From assembly GCA_002753305.1 (NCBI GenBank), contig PEAC01000015.1, positions 1 to 40,586 of the forward strand: DNA of 40,586 nt, given 5' to 3'. Both the position numbers and the translations under genes were made by a program. Below, piece after piece: positions 9,622-18,325 of this stretch (position 1 is its first letter; each line of letters begins with the position of its first letter). The notes under the pieces are model-generated. The model was not told where the DNA came from. It saw only the letters and a program-made list of their open reading frames with translations, and did no database searches. Source of the DNA: Nitrospirae bacterium MYbin6 (GTDB lineage: Bacteria > Nitrospirota > Thermodesulfovibrionia > Thermodesulfovibrionales > Magnetobacteriaceae).

Positions 9622-10416
9622 ATGGGAATTATGAAGGATGCGTATCTGGTAGTAATCGCAGTTGCGGCAATGTTGTTATTTATGCCTGGCGGCGCTGGCG
9701 CTATGGATGGATGTGACTCGAACTGTGCGGCGTGCCACAAACTCGACAAACAAGAGGCCGCGGAAATCCTCAAAGAGCTTATTCCAGGCCACACCGTGGA
9801 GAGTGTACAGGTGTCCCCTTCGAAGGGACTGTGGGAGATTGCCGTCAAGCCCAAGGCCGAACCAAAAGGTGAAAAGGGCCTCTTATATCTGGATTTCTCC
9901 AAGGGCAACATCTTCGTCGGAAAGCTAATCAAGCTGAAGACGAAGGAAAACCTTACCGATAAGCGGCACATGGAGTTAAACAAAGTAGATTATTCGGCCA
10001 TACCCGTCAAAGATACACTCTTGTTGGGCGATAAAAGTGCCAAACACAAGATAATCGTCTTTACAGACCCGGACTGTCCCCATTGCAAAAAACTCCACGA
10101 TGAATTGAAAAAGGTGATTGCAAAGAGAAAAGACGTCGCCTTTTACATACTCTTATATCCCATCACGAAGCTGCATCCCGATGCCCTGAAAAAATCAAAG
10201 TCAGTTATGTGCGCTAAGTCCCTTCAGCTTCTGGAAGATGCCTTCGATAAAAAGCCGCTCCCTGAGCCTGCCTGCAACTCTAAGGCCGTCGATGACAACA
10301 TTAAAATGGCCGAAGCGCTCGGGCTTACCGGAACTCCGGCACTGGTTTTCCCCGATGGGGTTTTAATCAGAGGCGCAATGTCGGCAGAAGAGCTCCTTCG
10401 CTTAATAGACAAGTAG
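9622..10416 (+). CDS. DsbC-like periplasmic thiol:disulfide isomerase with N-terminal CxxCH motif
   Basis: 264 residues. A signal peptide (about 1-27) is followed by Cys31 and C35-A-A-C38-H39, an unusual N-terminal Cys cluster that could bind haem c or be redox-active. Then comes a DsbC/G-type dimerisation-like segment and a thioredoxin fold with active site FTDPDC152-P-H-C155 and cis-proline in TGTP (about 239). Cys197 and Cys218 match the second, structural disulfide of E. coli DsbC in spacing. The protein should isomerise or reduce disulfides in the periplasm, perhaps supporting the many c-type cytochromes of this organism. The start is ATG 9622 or ATG 9631; the promoter spacing fits 9622 as a leaderless start. 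A Cys-rich small gene follows after 22 bases. Confidence 0.85.
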   Translation: MGIMKDAYLVVIAVAAMLLFMPGGAGAMDGCDSNCAACHKLDKQEAAEILKELIPGHTVESVQVSPSKGLWEIAVKPKAEPKGEKGLLYLDFSKGNIFVGKLIKLKTKENLTDKRHMELNKVDYSAIPVKDTLLLGDKSAKHKIIVFTDPDCPHCKKLHDELKKVIAKRKDVAFYILLYPITKLHPDALKKSKSVMCAKSLQLLEDAFDKKPLPEPACNSKAVDDNIKMAEALGLTGTPALVFPDGVLIRGAMSAEELLRLIDK

Positions 10417-10438
10417 GCAAGCAGGCGTTGCCGAAGGT

Positions 10439-10747
10439 TTGAAAGATGACATACACACACGGCTGATCTGCAAGGGCTTTTGTGAGTTTTACTCTGAGGG
10501 CAAAGAATCCATGCTTTGTAAGACTTATGAGTTCATAAGGGACACTGTACCTGTCGAAAAACTGCTGGAAATTCTGGAAAACACAAAAATGCAGCCGAGT
10601 TTCACGTTCGACGAGTTCATCAAGGAACACATCTGCGCGCGATGCGATTTCCTCGTCGATGGATGCGACTACGCCGATGGCAAGAACAGCCCTCCGTGCG
10701 GGGGATACACGGTGGTGGAGATTTTAAAAGAACGGGGAATAGTCTAG
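10439..10747 (+). CDS. Small Cys-rich conserved hypothetical protein
   Basis: 102 residues from a TTG start preceded at short distance by GAAGG; no ATG is available near the 5' end. It has seven cysteines: C11, C15, C27, a HICARC pair (65, 68), C74 and C85. No signal peptide is seen, so it is probably cytoplasmic. The Cys arrangement suggests a metal or Fe-S site, but no family was recognised. It follows the DsbC-like gene by 22 bases on the same strand and is probably cotranscribed. It converges on the M23 peptidase gene with a 9-base gap. Confidence 0.6.
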   Translation: MKDDIHTRLICKGFCEFYSEGKESMLCKTYEFIRDTVPVEKLLEILENTKMQPSFTFDEFIKEHICARCDFLVDGCDYADGKNSPPCGGYTVVEILKERGIV

Positions 10748-10756
10748 ATATTTATA

Positions 10757-12064
10757 TCATCCCTTGTTGTTCATAACGCCTGTGATTCGTTTTTCTATCC
10801 ATTTTTTGTCCCACCAGTGAACCGGAGATACGTATGTGCCGTGGAGCAATATGCCAAAGTGCAGGTGGTCGCCTGCCGCAAAGCCGGTCATTCCGCTTTT
10901 TCCTATTACAGATGTCTTCTCTACCGCCGCGCCTTCTTTTACGTCAATCGAGGATAGGTGGCCGTAGAGGCTCATTAATCCGAGGCCGTGGTCAATTAAG
11001 ACGGTATTTCCATATATGCCGAGGTCACCGGTAAAGACAACCCGCCCAGCGTTGGCCGCGTACACGGGGCTTGTGGCCAATGAGGCAAGGTCAAAGCCCA
11101 TGTGCCGGCTATGGCTTACTATTTTATTTGCATAACTGTAACTGCGCTGGTCTCCAAACCTGGCGAACACCTTACTGTTTTTCATCTGCACGAATGGCCC
11201 GTCCCAAAGGATTTTATCGTCGCTCTTTTGGGATATCTCTGCGATTTTGGCCTCCGCATCCTTTCTCCACTTCTCGTTCAGTTCTATGAAGGCATCGAGA
11301 AGCGGGATATCCCCTTCGTTTTTATGTAAAAGCGGCAGGATGTGTTTCCTTATAAAGTCATCTTTTATGGTAATGGTATCTTTCTTGTAAGCAGTGGGTT
11401 TATAAATCGTACTCACAGGGGCAGAGGCGGTGTTGCCTGCGGCATCCTCGGCAACGGCTGTGATTGCAGGTGTGCCTTGCGTCTCTATGTCTATGGGGAT
11501 AATTACAAAGTAGCGGTTTTTGTCCGCGTAAATGGAGTTGGCTGCCTTAAACTCCCTGTCTCCCACCTTTACATATACCTTGTCAGCCCCCTTTGCGTTG
11601 ATAAGGGCGGCCAGGCTTGAGCCCTGGTCAGTGATGTATGAATTGTCGACGACGGATATGCCTGGCGGTACGGTGCGAACTGCCGCGGGGAAAGTCTTAA
11701 CCGTTTTCGTGAAGAACCCAGTCTTTGCCCTTACTGTTATCTCGGCTTGTCCATCTGTGAGACCTAGTGCCCTTGGCTCGACGATGATTTTAAACTCCGC
11801 GGCGGGTTTGCCGGGTTTTTCACTTAGAAGCGTTACTGTTTTTCCATTTTGGACAGCTGTTACTTCAATGGACTTAATGTCTCTGTTACTCTGGGCCTTG
11901 AGGGTGATTTCCTTTTTAACAGGCAGTTTTGCGAGCCCCTCTATACCGGTTAGCACGGGAGGGGCTGCGGTAAATATTTTAAACGCAAAAAACCCGGCCA
12001 GAAGGATAAACCCTACTGCCGCTGCCAGAGAGACTGTCTTGCCAAAACCTGAGCCTGAGTTCAT
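10757..12064 (-). CDS. M23 family (LytM/DD-endopeptidase) zinc metallopeptidase, membrane-anchored
   Basis: 435 residues. There is an N-terminal TM anchor (about 11-30), then periplasmic beta-rich Ig-like stretches (about 35-215), a short helical linker and a C-terminal M23 domain (about 310-425). Zinc ligands are present as HMGFD and HLHFG, and the GNTVLIDHG and SLYGHLS blocks are conserved. The enzyme should cleave peptidoglycan cross-links. It is the last gene of the DUF4390-ntrY-ntrX operon, 24 bases after ntrX, which suggests that cell-wall remodelling is controlled with, or feeds back on, that two-component system. An inactive regulatory LytM role is unlikely because the metal ligands are intact. 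Confidence 0.9.
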   Translation of the reverse strand: MNSGSGFGKTVSLAAAVGFILLAGFFAFKIFTAAPPVLTGIEGLAKLPVKKEITLKAQSNRDIKSIEVTAVQNGKTVTLLSEKPGKPAAEFKIIVEPRALGLTDGQAEITVRAKTGFFTKTVKTFPAAVRTVPPGISVVDNSYITDQGSSLAALINAKGADKVYVKVGDREFKAANSIYADKNRYFVIIPIDIETQGTPAITAVAEDAAGNTASAPVSTIYKPTAYKKDTITIKDDFIRKHILPLLHKNEGDIPLLDAFIELNEKWRKDAEAKIAEISQKSDDKILWDGPFVQMKNSKVFARFGDQRSYSYANKIVSHSRHMGFDLASLATSPVYAANAGRVVFTGDLGIYGNTVLIDHGLGLMSLYGHLSSIDVKEGAAVEKTSVIGKSGMTGFAAGDHLHFGILLHGTYVSPVHWWDKKWIEKRITGVMNNKG

Positions 12065-12088
12065 ATATGCCTCGCTTTATGTATTATT

Positions 12089-13432
12089 TTATGGGATCTC
12101 AATGCCATAGCCCTTTATTTTTCTGTGCAGGTTACTTCTTTCTATTTGAAGGGTCTCGGCTGTTTTAGATACGTTCCACTTGTGTTTTTCAAGTTGTTTG
12201 AGGATGTAGTCGCGCTCGAAACTGTCGCGGGCGTCTTTCAGTGTCTCATAGGCAAAATAATCCACCGTTGGGGTGTTAAAGGCGGCCACGTCTGAGGACT
12301 TAATAACCCGGGACTGAGTCATGATGAAAAGCCGCTCCAGGGTGTTTTTCAACTCCCGCACGTTGCCGGGCCAGTCATGGTTTTGCAGTATCCGCATTGC
12401 GTCCGGTTCGATATGCCGTGGGGATTTACCGTATTCGGTTGCGTACATATTCATGAAATATTCGATAAGGGTTGGCAGGTCTTCTCTTCTTTCCCTCAGA
12501 GGCGGGACTATTATCGGGATAACGTTGAGGCGAAAAAACAGGTCTTCTCTGAACTTCCCTTCTTTGACCTCTTTCGGCAGGTCCTTGTTCGTTGCCGCGA
12601 TTATCCTGACGTCGACCTTTATGTTTTTACTGCCGCCGACCCTTTGAAACTCCTGTGTCTCTATTACTCTGAGGACCTTTGCCTGTGTAGTCATGGACAT
12701 ATCGCCGATCTCATCAAGAAACAGCGTGCCTTCGTCTGCGAGTTCGAACTTGCCTTTTTTCTTCTCGAAAGCGCCCGTAAAAGAGCCTTTCTCATGTCCG
12801 AACAGCTCACTCTCGATCAGCTCCTGCGGGATGGCCACACAGTTGACCTCTATAAATGCCTTATTCACCCGGTCACTTTGCATGTGGAGATTCCTTGCGA
12901 CGAGTTCCTTTCCGGCCCCGCTCTCACCCATTATCAGTACACGGGCATTACTTTTTCCGGCAATCTCGATTTGCTTTCTCAGGTTTACTGCCGCGGGGGA
13001 TTCGCCTATAATGACGAATTTCTGCACGGTGTCTTTTTTGAGCATCTCGTTTTGCATGATTAGTTCTTTGTGTTCGATTGCCCTTTTCGCGGTGAGAATA
13101 ACCCGTTCCAGTGAGAGCGGTTTCTCCAGAAAATCATATGCCCCCATCTTGGTTGCCTTAACGGCCTGTTCGATTTTACCATGCACCGATATAATCACCA
13201 CCGGGATTGTCGCATAGAGGCGGCGGATTTCATCAAGGGCGTCTATGCCGTCCATGCCGGGCAGCCAGATGTCGAGAAATATTACGTCAGGCGTGTTTTT
13301 GGTTAATAACTCCAACCCATCCTCGGCTGTCGACGCTGTAGTGACACTAAAACCCTCGTCCTCGAAGATCAAACTAAGCGTCTCTCTGATGCTGTCCTCG
13401 TCGTCTATGATTAGTACCGAGTTTTCGTTCAT
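12089..13432 (-). CDS. ntrX: NtrX-like sigma-54-dependent response regulator
   Basis: 447 residues: receiver domain (acidic pocket D10/D11, phospho-acceptor D54, K104), AAA+ domain with Walker A GESGAGK (169-175), sigma-54 contact loop GSFTGA (216-221, a Ser variant of GAFTGA) and DEIGD Walker B region, then a Fis-type helix-turn-helix (about 405-445, AETLQIERSNLHRKIKGYGI). On phosphorylation it should activate sigma-54 promoters. Gene order directly after an NtrY-like kinase makes NtrX the best name, although target genes in this phylum are unknown. Confidence 0.9.
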   Translation of the reverse strand: MNENSVLIIDDEDSIRETLSLIFEDEGFSVTTASTAEDGLELLTKNTPDVIFLDIWLPGMDGIDALDEIRRLYATIPVVIISVHGKIEQAVKATKMGAYDFLEKPLSLERVILTAKRAIEHKELIMQNEMLKKDTVQKFVIIGESPAAVNLRKQIEIAGKSNARVLIMGESGAGKELVARNLHMQSDRVNKAFIEVNCVAIPQELIESELFGHEKGSFTGAFEKKKGKFELADEGTLFLDEIGDMSMTTQAKVLRVIETQEFQRVGGSKNIKVDVRIIAATNKDLPKEVKEGKFREDLFFRLNVIPIIVPPLRERREDLPTLIEYFMNMYATEYGKSPRHIEPDAMRILQNHDWPGNVRELKNTLERLFIMTQSRVIKSSDVAAFNTPTVDYFAYETLKDARDSFERDYILKQLEKHKWNVSKTAETLQIERSNLHRKIKGYGIEIP

Positions 13433-13452
13433 TGTCCAGTCTCCATGTGCAC

Positions 13453-15489
13453 TTATTTCTTTGTAACAGGGATAGTGATTCTGAATGTCGAGCCTCTGTC
13501 AACATTATTGCTTACAGATATTGTGCCCTTGTGTTCCGTGGCTATCCTGTGGGCTATGGCAAGCCCCAGGCCGGTTCCGTGTTTGCGCCTTGAGAAGTAT
13601 GGTTGAAACAATTTCTCTCTGTCCTTTTCGTCTATACCGATGCCGTCGTCTGATATGTCGATTATTACATTGGAGGCACTTTTGTCGTCCTCCGCCACGG
13701 TTACATCTATCTTACCATTTTTATCTATTGCCTGTATCGCGTTATCGAGAATATTTATCAGCATACGTTTAAAATGCTCGCCGTCGATGGTAATGGCCTT
13801 TATATGGGTTTTGTACTCGAAGGAGATGGCGACGTGTTCGTACTCGCTGTAGAGATCGACAACTTCGTTGATGAGGGCCTGAAGATCCGTGGAGACCGGA
13901 TCTATGTCAGGCATCTTGCCAAGTTTTGAGAATTCGTTTACGAGCCTTTGAAGCCCGTCTACCTCTCTTATTATCGTAGTGGTGGATTTTTCAAGTACCT
14001 CGCCGAACTTTTCGTCGGCGTATTTCCATCTCTTGAGGAGCCTCTCGGCGGAGAGTTTAATCGGCGTCAATGGGTTTTTTATTTCGTGAGTAAGGCGCTT
14101 GGCCACGTCCTGCCAGGCGATGGCTTTTTCCGCAAGGATTAACTCTGTCAGGTCGTCAAACACAATAAGCACCCCAACAGGCGTCTTTGCGTCGTCTTTG
14201 AGCTGGATGACGAAGATTCTCAATACCATGTTCTTACCGTTTATCGAGACCTTTAACTGTTCTTTTTTGCTGTAAAAATTATACAGATTGATTCCCCTTA
14301 TGAACATCTCAAACTCTGTGGATACGACGTTTCTGATGACCTCGGTATATGGCTTGTTCAGTACGTCCTCGGACTCGACCTCAAGCACCCTGCACGCGGC
14401 GTCGTTTATTGTTATCACCTTGTTTTCGGCGTCGAGATAGATGACTCCGGAGTTGATATTATAGATAATGTTCTCCATGAAAAGCCTTCGCCTGTCCGAC
14501 TCGATATAGGCGCTTTGCAGGGACAGCTCGGTCTGCTTTATTTTACTTATCATAACGTTGAAGGACTTAACGAGCATACCGATTTCGTCGTCCGCGTTTG
14601 GCTTTACGTAGATGTTGAAGTTGCCCATGGAGACGTCTGCCGTTGCCTTGAGGAGGTTTTGAATCGGCTCTGTGATTCCTCTGGAGATCCTCAACGCTAT
14701 CCAAAGGGCAAGGAATACGACCAGGAGCGTGAAAAACCCAAGTATCAGGAGGTAGTTGCCCTTTAACGGGGTCTTAAACTCATTGAGCGTAACGTAGCTC
14801 TGATGGGCCTTTTGGATCTCCCCAACCTTTTTTGTTATCGCAATGGGCACTACGGTTGATACCAGCAGTACCTCGTCGATGCGCCCGTTTTCCTTCAGAG
14901 GTATGACGGCTGTCATTATATCGGCCTCGTTATAGACAAACACCTCAACGCCGGGTTTACCTTTAAAGGCGTTTCTTATTGTCTCAGATACCTCTTCATT
15001 TTTTCTGTCGAACCTTGCGGTCTGGTATCTTGGGGCTGGCTTTGCCCCTTTGCTTATGGCTATGGCGTCCTCAAGCGTGTTACTGCGCATCATGTCGAAT
15101 GTATATGTGGCCATGTCCCTGGCGTCGTCTATTGGTTGGCTTATCATCGGGGTAAACCATTTGTCGATGTAATTCGTAATGAGGCCGCTTGAGATAATAA
15201 ACAGCATTGCCGAGGGCAGCAGGGTAATGCCCACAAAGATCGTGACGAGTTTTGTCTTGAACTTGTAGCCGGTTGTTTTATTCCTTTTCTCGAAATAGAG
15301 CCTCAGAATATTCCTGCCTACGAAAAAGGCAAGGGTCAGAAGGGCTAAGAGTGTGATATTAAAGAGCGCCGCGATAATCAGCTTATGGGTGATATCTCCA
15401 TGCGGATTGAGAAACGTCTCGCGTATCACAAACCAACCGGCCAACAACGCTGCCACGGCCATCACCGGCAGGAGTACTTTTTTAAACAC
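13453..15489 (-). CDS. ntrY: NtrY-like membrane sensor histidine kinase
   Basis: 678 residues. There are three N-terminal TM helices (about 5-25, 38-60, 83-107), a periplasmic segment, a fourth TM (about 249-270), then HAMP (to about 325), PAS (about 340-440), HisKA with H468 in LTHEIKNPLTPIKL and HATPase_c with a GTGLGLAIAHR G2 box. This is the standard NtrY arrangement. It phosphorylates the adjacent NtrX-like regulator, encoded 20 bases downstream. The 16-base gap after the DUF4390 gene marks an operon. Confidence 0.9.
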   Translation of the reverse strand: MFKKVLLPVMAVAALLAGWFVIRETFLNPHGDITHKLIIAALFNITLLALLTLAFFVGRNILRLYFEKRNKTTGYKFKTKLVTIFVGITLLPSAMLFIISSGLITNYIDKWFTPMISQPIDDARDMATYTFDMMRSNTLEDAIAISKGAKPAPRYQTARFDRKNEEVSETIRNAFKGKPGVEVFVYNEADIMTAVIPLKENGRIDEVLLVSTVVPIAITKKVGEIQKAHQSYVTLNEFKTPLKGNYLLILGFFTLLVVFLALWIALRISRGITEPIQNLLKATADVSMGNFNIYVKPNADDEIGMLVKSFNVMISKIKQTELSLQSAYIESDRRRLFMENIIYNINSGVIYLDAENKVITINDAACRVLEVESEDVLNKPYTEVIRNVVSTEFEMFIRGINLYNFYSKKEQLKVSINGKNMVLRIFVIQLKDDAKTPVGVLIVFDDLTELILAEKAIAWQDVAKRLTHEIKNPLTPIKLSAERLLKRWKYADEKFGEVLEKSTTTIIREVDGLQRLVNEFSKLGKMPDIDPVSTDLQALINEVVDLYSEYEHVAISFEYKTHIKAITIDGEHFKRMLINILDNAIQAIDKNGKIDVTVAEDDKSASNVIIDISDDGIGIDEKDREKLFQPYFSRRKHGTGLGLAIAHRIATEHKGTISVSNNVDRGSTFRITIPVTKK

Positions 15490-15505
15490 TACTTACCGCC
15501 ATTCA

Positions 15506-16066
15506 CTATTTGCCGCCCTTTGTGAAGATCTCAGAGTCTTTTTTTATCTTAAAATCCTTGTCATCGACGAAGAACAACACATATCCAATGATCTGTGGAG
15601 GTTTTTGCTTTATTGACTCAATTGTAACCCTGATAAAATACGGGCCGTCCTCCGCAAGGCCGCTTATGTCGAGCTTAATGTCCTTCACGCTCAACGCCCA
15701 CTTAAGCATGGAGTTAAAGGACATGAATCTCCTCTCGATGATTGTGTTTTCGTATGAAGAGGTGGCCTTGTATTCACCTTTTACGGAGTTGGCCTGTATG
15801 GTCCTTGATACCCTCCTGCCCTTGACGAACTCGTCGGGCCAGACGCTCCACCGCCTGAAGACATCAATATAGAATATGAATTCCTTTGCCAGCCCCTCGC
15901 GAATGAGCGTGATTTGGTTTTCATCAATGGAAAGTGTTACACTTACGGTTATGTTGCCGCCTGAGACTGCGTACTCAAACCCGGTAATTTCCTGCGCGTT
16001 TAGCAGCGACGGGAAAAACAGTATAAATAACAGTACCGCTGTTTTTAGGTTATTCATCTTTAACAT
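15506..16066 (-). CDS. DUF4390 domain protein, secreted
   Basis: About 187 residues from ATG 16066; ATG 16057 is the alternative, giving the shorter start MNNLKTAVLL. The longest frame starts at a TTG (16084) that lies essentially at the predicted transcription start, so it is unlikely. A signal peptide (LLFILFFPSLLNAQ) precedes a beta-rich domain with FIDVFRRWSVWPDE-like and FMSFNSMLKWALS blocks typical of DUF4390. DUF4390 genes commonly sit next to ntrY/ntrX, which is the case here; the function is unknown, perhaps a periplasmic sensor accessory for NtrY. Confidence 0.8.
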   Translation of the reverse strand: MLKMNNLKTAVLLFILFFPSLLNAQEITGFEYAVSGGNITVSVTLSIDENQITLIREGLAKEFIFYIDVFRRWSVWPDEFVKGRRVSRTIQANSVKGEYKATSSYENTIIERRFMSFNSMLKWALSVKDIKLDISGLAEDGPYFIRVTIESIKQKPPQIIGYVLFFVDDKDFKIKKDSEIFTKGGK

Positions 16067-16086
16067 AAGGATATACCGAAACAACC

Positions 16087-16095
16087 ATTATACCA
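16087..16095 (-). promoter_or_regulatory. Extended -10 promoter for the DUF4390-ntrYX-M23 operon
   Basis: Minus strand TGGTATAAT: TATAAT at 16092-16087 with a TGn extension, and no good -35 box. The message would begin around 16080, a few bases before ATG 16066, in the divergent gap with the PAP2 gene. Confidence 0.45.
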
Positions 16096-16164
16096 TATGG
16101 CAGTAATTAATTCTCTGCAATTGCCGCGCTGAGATATGTGTGGCAGAGGGAGGCATGAGATAAC

Positions 16165-16803
16165 TTGAACAATGTAATTGCTAACGTAAAGATGAGACAT
16201 TTAGCGCCGATAGTGGGATTGCTGGCGATACTGCCCGTGTTCTTTGTCTACGCGGACAAGTGGATGGTCGATTCGCTAAAAATTTTCTTAATGGGGCATG
16301 CAACTATAAGCGCTGTCTTAAAGCTAGTCGACCCCGTATGTAATTTCCTGTTTCACGGCACCACTCAAATTACCGCCGCGACTATTTTATTTTTGATCGG
16401 CAGATACCTATACAGGCCGCTATACCTTCCCGGCAGGCAATTTCTCTTTATCCTGGCCACCTCCGGTCTGACAGTTCAGATAATAAAACACCTGGTAGGG
16501 CGCGCGAGGCCGCGTATTACGGATACGTTCTTTGCGGTTGGGCCGTCGCTTATGAGAGGCTACGATTCCTTTCCCTCAGGGCATACTACCCTTGCTTTTT
16601 CACTTGCCTATATACTGTCCTCATATTATGGGCGTCTTAGCGTGGTATTTTACTTTATTGCCATGTTGGCTGGGTTTGATAGAGTTAAAGACGGGTCGCA
16701 CTTTCCTTCGGACGTTATAGCGGGGGCGTTTCTCGGCATAGCCGTTGCGAAGCTCCTGATGTCCAGGCTTAACCGGGAAGGCGCCAGTGACAGGGCCAAA
16801 TGA
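16165..16803 (+). CDS. PAP2-family membrane phosphatase
   Basis: 212 residues with about five or six TM helices and all three PAP2 signature blocks: KHLVGRARP, SFPSGHTT and FDRVKDGSHFPSD. Likely dephosphorylates undecaprenyl pyrophosphate or another lipid phosphate on the periplasmic face, recycling the carrier for cell-wall or polysaccharide synthesis. Start: TTG 16165 has an AGGGAGG about 11 bases upstream; ATG 16192 (MRHLAPIV) is a reasonable alternative. It is transcribed alone, divergent from the DUF4390 operon and convergent with the receiver-SPOR gene. Confidence 0.87.
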   Translation: MNNVIANVKMRHLAPIVGLLAILPVFFVYADKWMVDSLKIFLMGHATISAVLKLVDPVCNFLFHGTTQITAATILFLIGRYLYRPLYLPGRQFLFILATSGLTVQIIKHLVGRARPRITDTFFAVGPSLMRGYDSFPSGHTTLAFSLAYILSSYYGRLSVVFYFIAMLAGFDRVKDGSHFPSDVIAGAFLGIAVAKLLMSRLNREGASDRAK

Positions 16804-16816
16804 TTAGTCTGCCGGT

Positions 16817-18325
16817 TTAGAGCTTTCGCAGGATGATGTCCATCCTTTTTGAGTCCTTAAGTTTTTTCATCGTTGACATGGCGTCTTCCTTGTTTTTGTA
16901 CGTTCCTGCCAGGACCTTGTGAAGGGTCACGCCTTCGGCATCCTGGGCGGTTATGATGCTGGCGTCGTAGCCCTCCTTGCGCAGTGTTTCTGTTAGTTTT
17001 TTCGCGTTTGCAAGGTCTTTGAATGAACCCATCTGAATGGCATATTGCCCCGCGGCAGGTGTTTTCCCTTTGCGTATGGCAGATTTGGATTTTCCCTTTT
17101 GGGCAGCGGGCGGTTCAGCCTTTGGGGGTTCTGGCTCTATAGCAGGGGGTTTATTATCCAGGGCTGCGGCGGCTGGCCTGTCGGCCTTTGACTGTGGTTT
17201 TGTGGCGGCCGGTGTTGTCTCCGGTTTCGGAGCCGGTGTCTTTTGAATTGCCACGGGAGCAGGTGTTGGGGCAACCGGTGTCTGCGCAGCCGGAGGTGTT
17301 TTTGCCGGTGTCGGCGTTGGCGCCGGTGATACTGTTGGTTCCGGTGTTTTCGGCGGCGGTTGTGGTGTAGATGGTGTGCTGGGGGGCGTTTCTTTTTTTA
17401 CGTCCCCTTTGGCCGCTGCCATTGTGGTTGGGGTGGTTGGGCCTGGCTTGGTGTCGTGTATGAAAAACATGTATACCACTGCCAATATGACTACAAATAC
17501 ACCTGCCGCGGCGGCTGTAAATAATTTTTTTCTCTTATCGCGGCTTTCTTTCAGTGACCTGAGGATTTCCTCCTCGTCCGGCTCTATTGTAGTTATGTCC
17601 TCTCCCTCTACGACATAATCCACATCCCTATGGGGCGTCTGGTCTTTTGAGTCTGTGTCGTGGCTGTCTGTTTCTATGTAATCCGCGGACGTATATTTGT
17701 CGGGTTCTGTGGAGTGTTCATCGGTAATGGCGCGGATTTCCTCGGTGTCGATTTTTAAGGTGCTTTCGTATGAAGGGTAGTCATGCCCTGACTTATCGTC
17801 CAGGGTGATGCTGTCAGCGTGGCGCAGATTGTCTGAGACCGGCTGTTCGTCGAGGTCAAACTTAAGCTCCGCGTGTTTATCATCATCCAGTTCGTAAGTG
17901 TCGTCGGGTTGAGGAGTGGGTTCGACGTGGATATCCTCCTCTGCCCCTGGAGCAGGCGGCGACAGATGAACCTTTACCTTTAACAGCAGATCGCTTTTTT
18001 CTACCGGTATTTTTATCGTATCCACTATCTTATATATAGTCCTGTATCTGTCGTCATATTTTTTCTCAATATCGGAGAGCATAATAAAGGGTGTGTTCTT
18101 TAAGGATTCTTCGTTTCGCAGGTCTCTGATAACCTCGTAGCCGCTTGAGTCAATCAACATGGACTTGACGAGCGCCAGCGCCGGGTGTACCTTAAGGGCA
18201 GTCTCGAGGGCTTCAATTTTTGTTGAAGCGCTATATACCGTATATCCCTCTTTTCGGAGGATTTCGCTTATCTGCTGCGTATTGTTATTATCGTCGTCGA
18301 TAACAAGTATATTTTTCCCTTCCAT
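16817..18325 (-). CDS. Receiver-TM-SPOR protein: degenerate response-regulator receiver fused to a periplasmic SPOR domain
   Basis: 502 residues. The N-terminal receiver fold (1-120, ILVIDDDNNN) retains D10-D12 and K105, but the phospho-acceptor position reads ALVK54SML, so the aspartate is replaced by lysine. An acidic linker (120-260) leads to one TM helix (about 268-290), a long Pro/Thr/Ala-rich periplasmic spacer (about 291-420) and a C-terminal SPOR domain (about 427-502, GQYAIQMGSFKDLANAKKL). SPOR domains bind denuded peptidoglycan glycans at septa. The architecture suggests a septal protein with a phosphorylation-independent receiver acting as a cytoplasmic docking module. Start chosen at ATG 18325, with a strong GGGGAGAGG ribosome-binding site. 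The gene is monocistronic. Confidence 0.85.
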   Translation of the reverse strand: MEGKNILVIDDDNNNTQQISEILRKEGYTVYSASTKIEALETALKVHPALALVKSMLIDSSGYEVIRDLRNEESLKNTPFIMLSDIEKKYDDRYRTIYKIVDTIKIPVEKSDLLLKVKVHLSPPAPGAEEDIHVEPTPQPDDTYELDDDKHAELKFDLDEQPVSDNLRHADSITLDDKSGHDYPSYESTLKIDTEEIRAITDEHSTEPDKYTSADYIETDSHDTDSKDQTPHRDVDYVVEGEDITTIEPDEEEILRSLKESRDKRKKLFTAAAAGVFVVILAVVYMFFIHDTKPGPTTPTTMAAAKGDVKKETPPSTPSTPQPPPKTPEPTVSPAPTPTPAKTPPAAQTPVAPTPAPVAIQKTPAPKPETTPAATKPQSKADRPAAAALDNKPPAIEPEPPKAEPPAAQKGKSKSAIRKGKTPAAGQYAIQMGSFKDLANAKKLTETLRKEGYDASIITAQDAEGVTLHKVLAGTYKNKEDAMSTMKKLKDSKRMDIILRKL

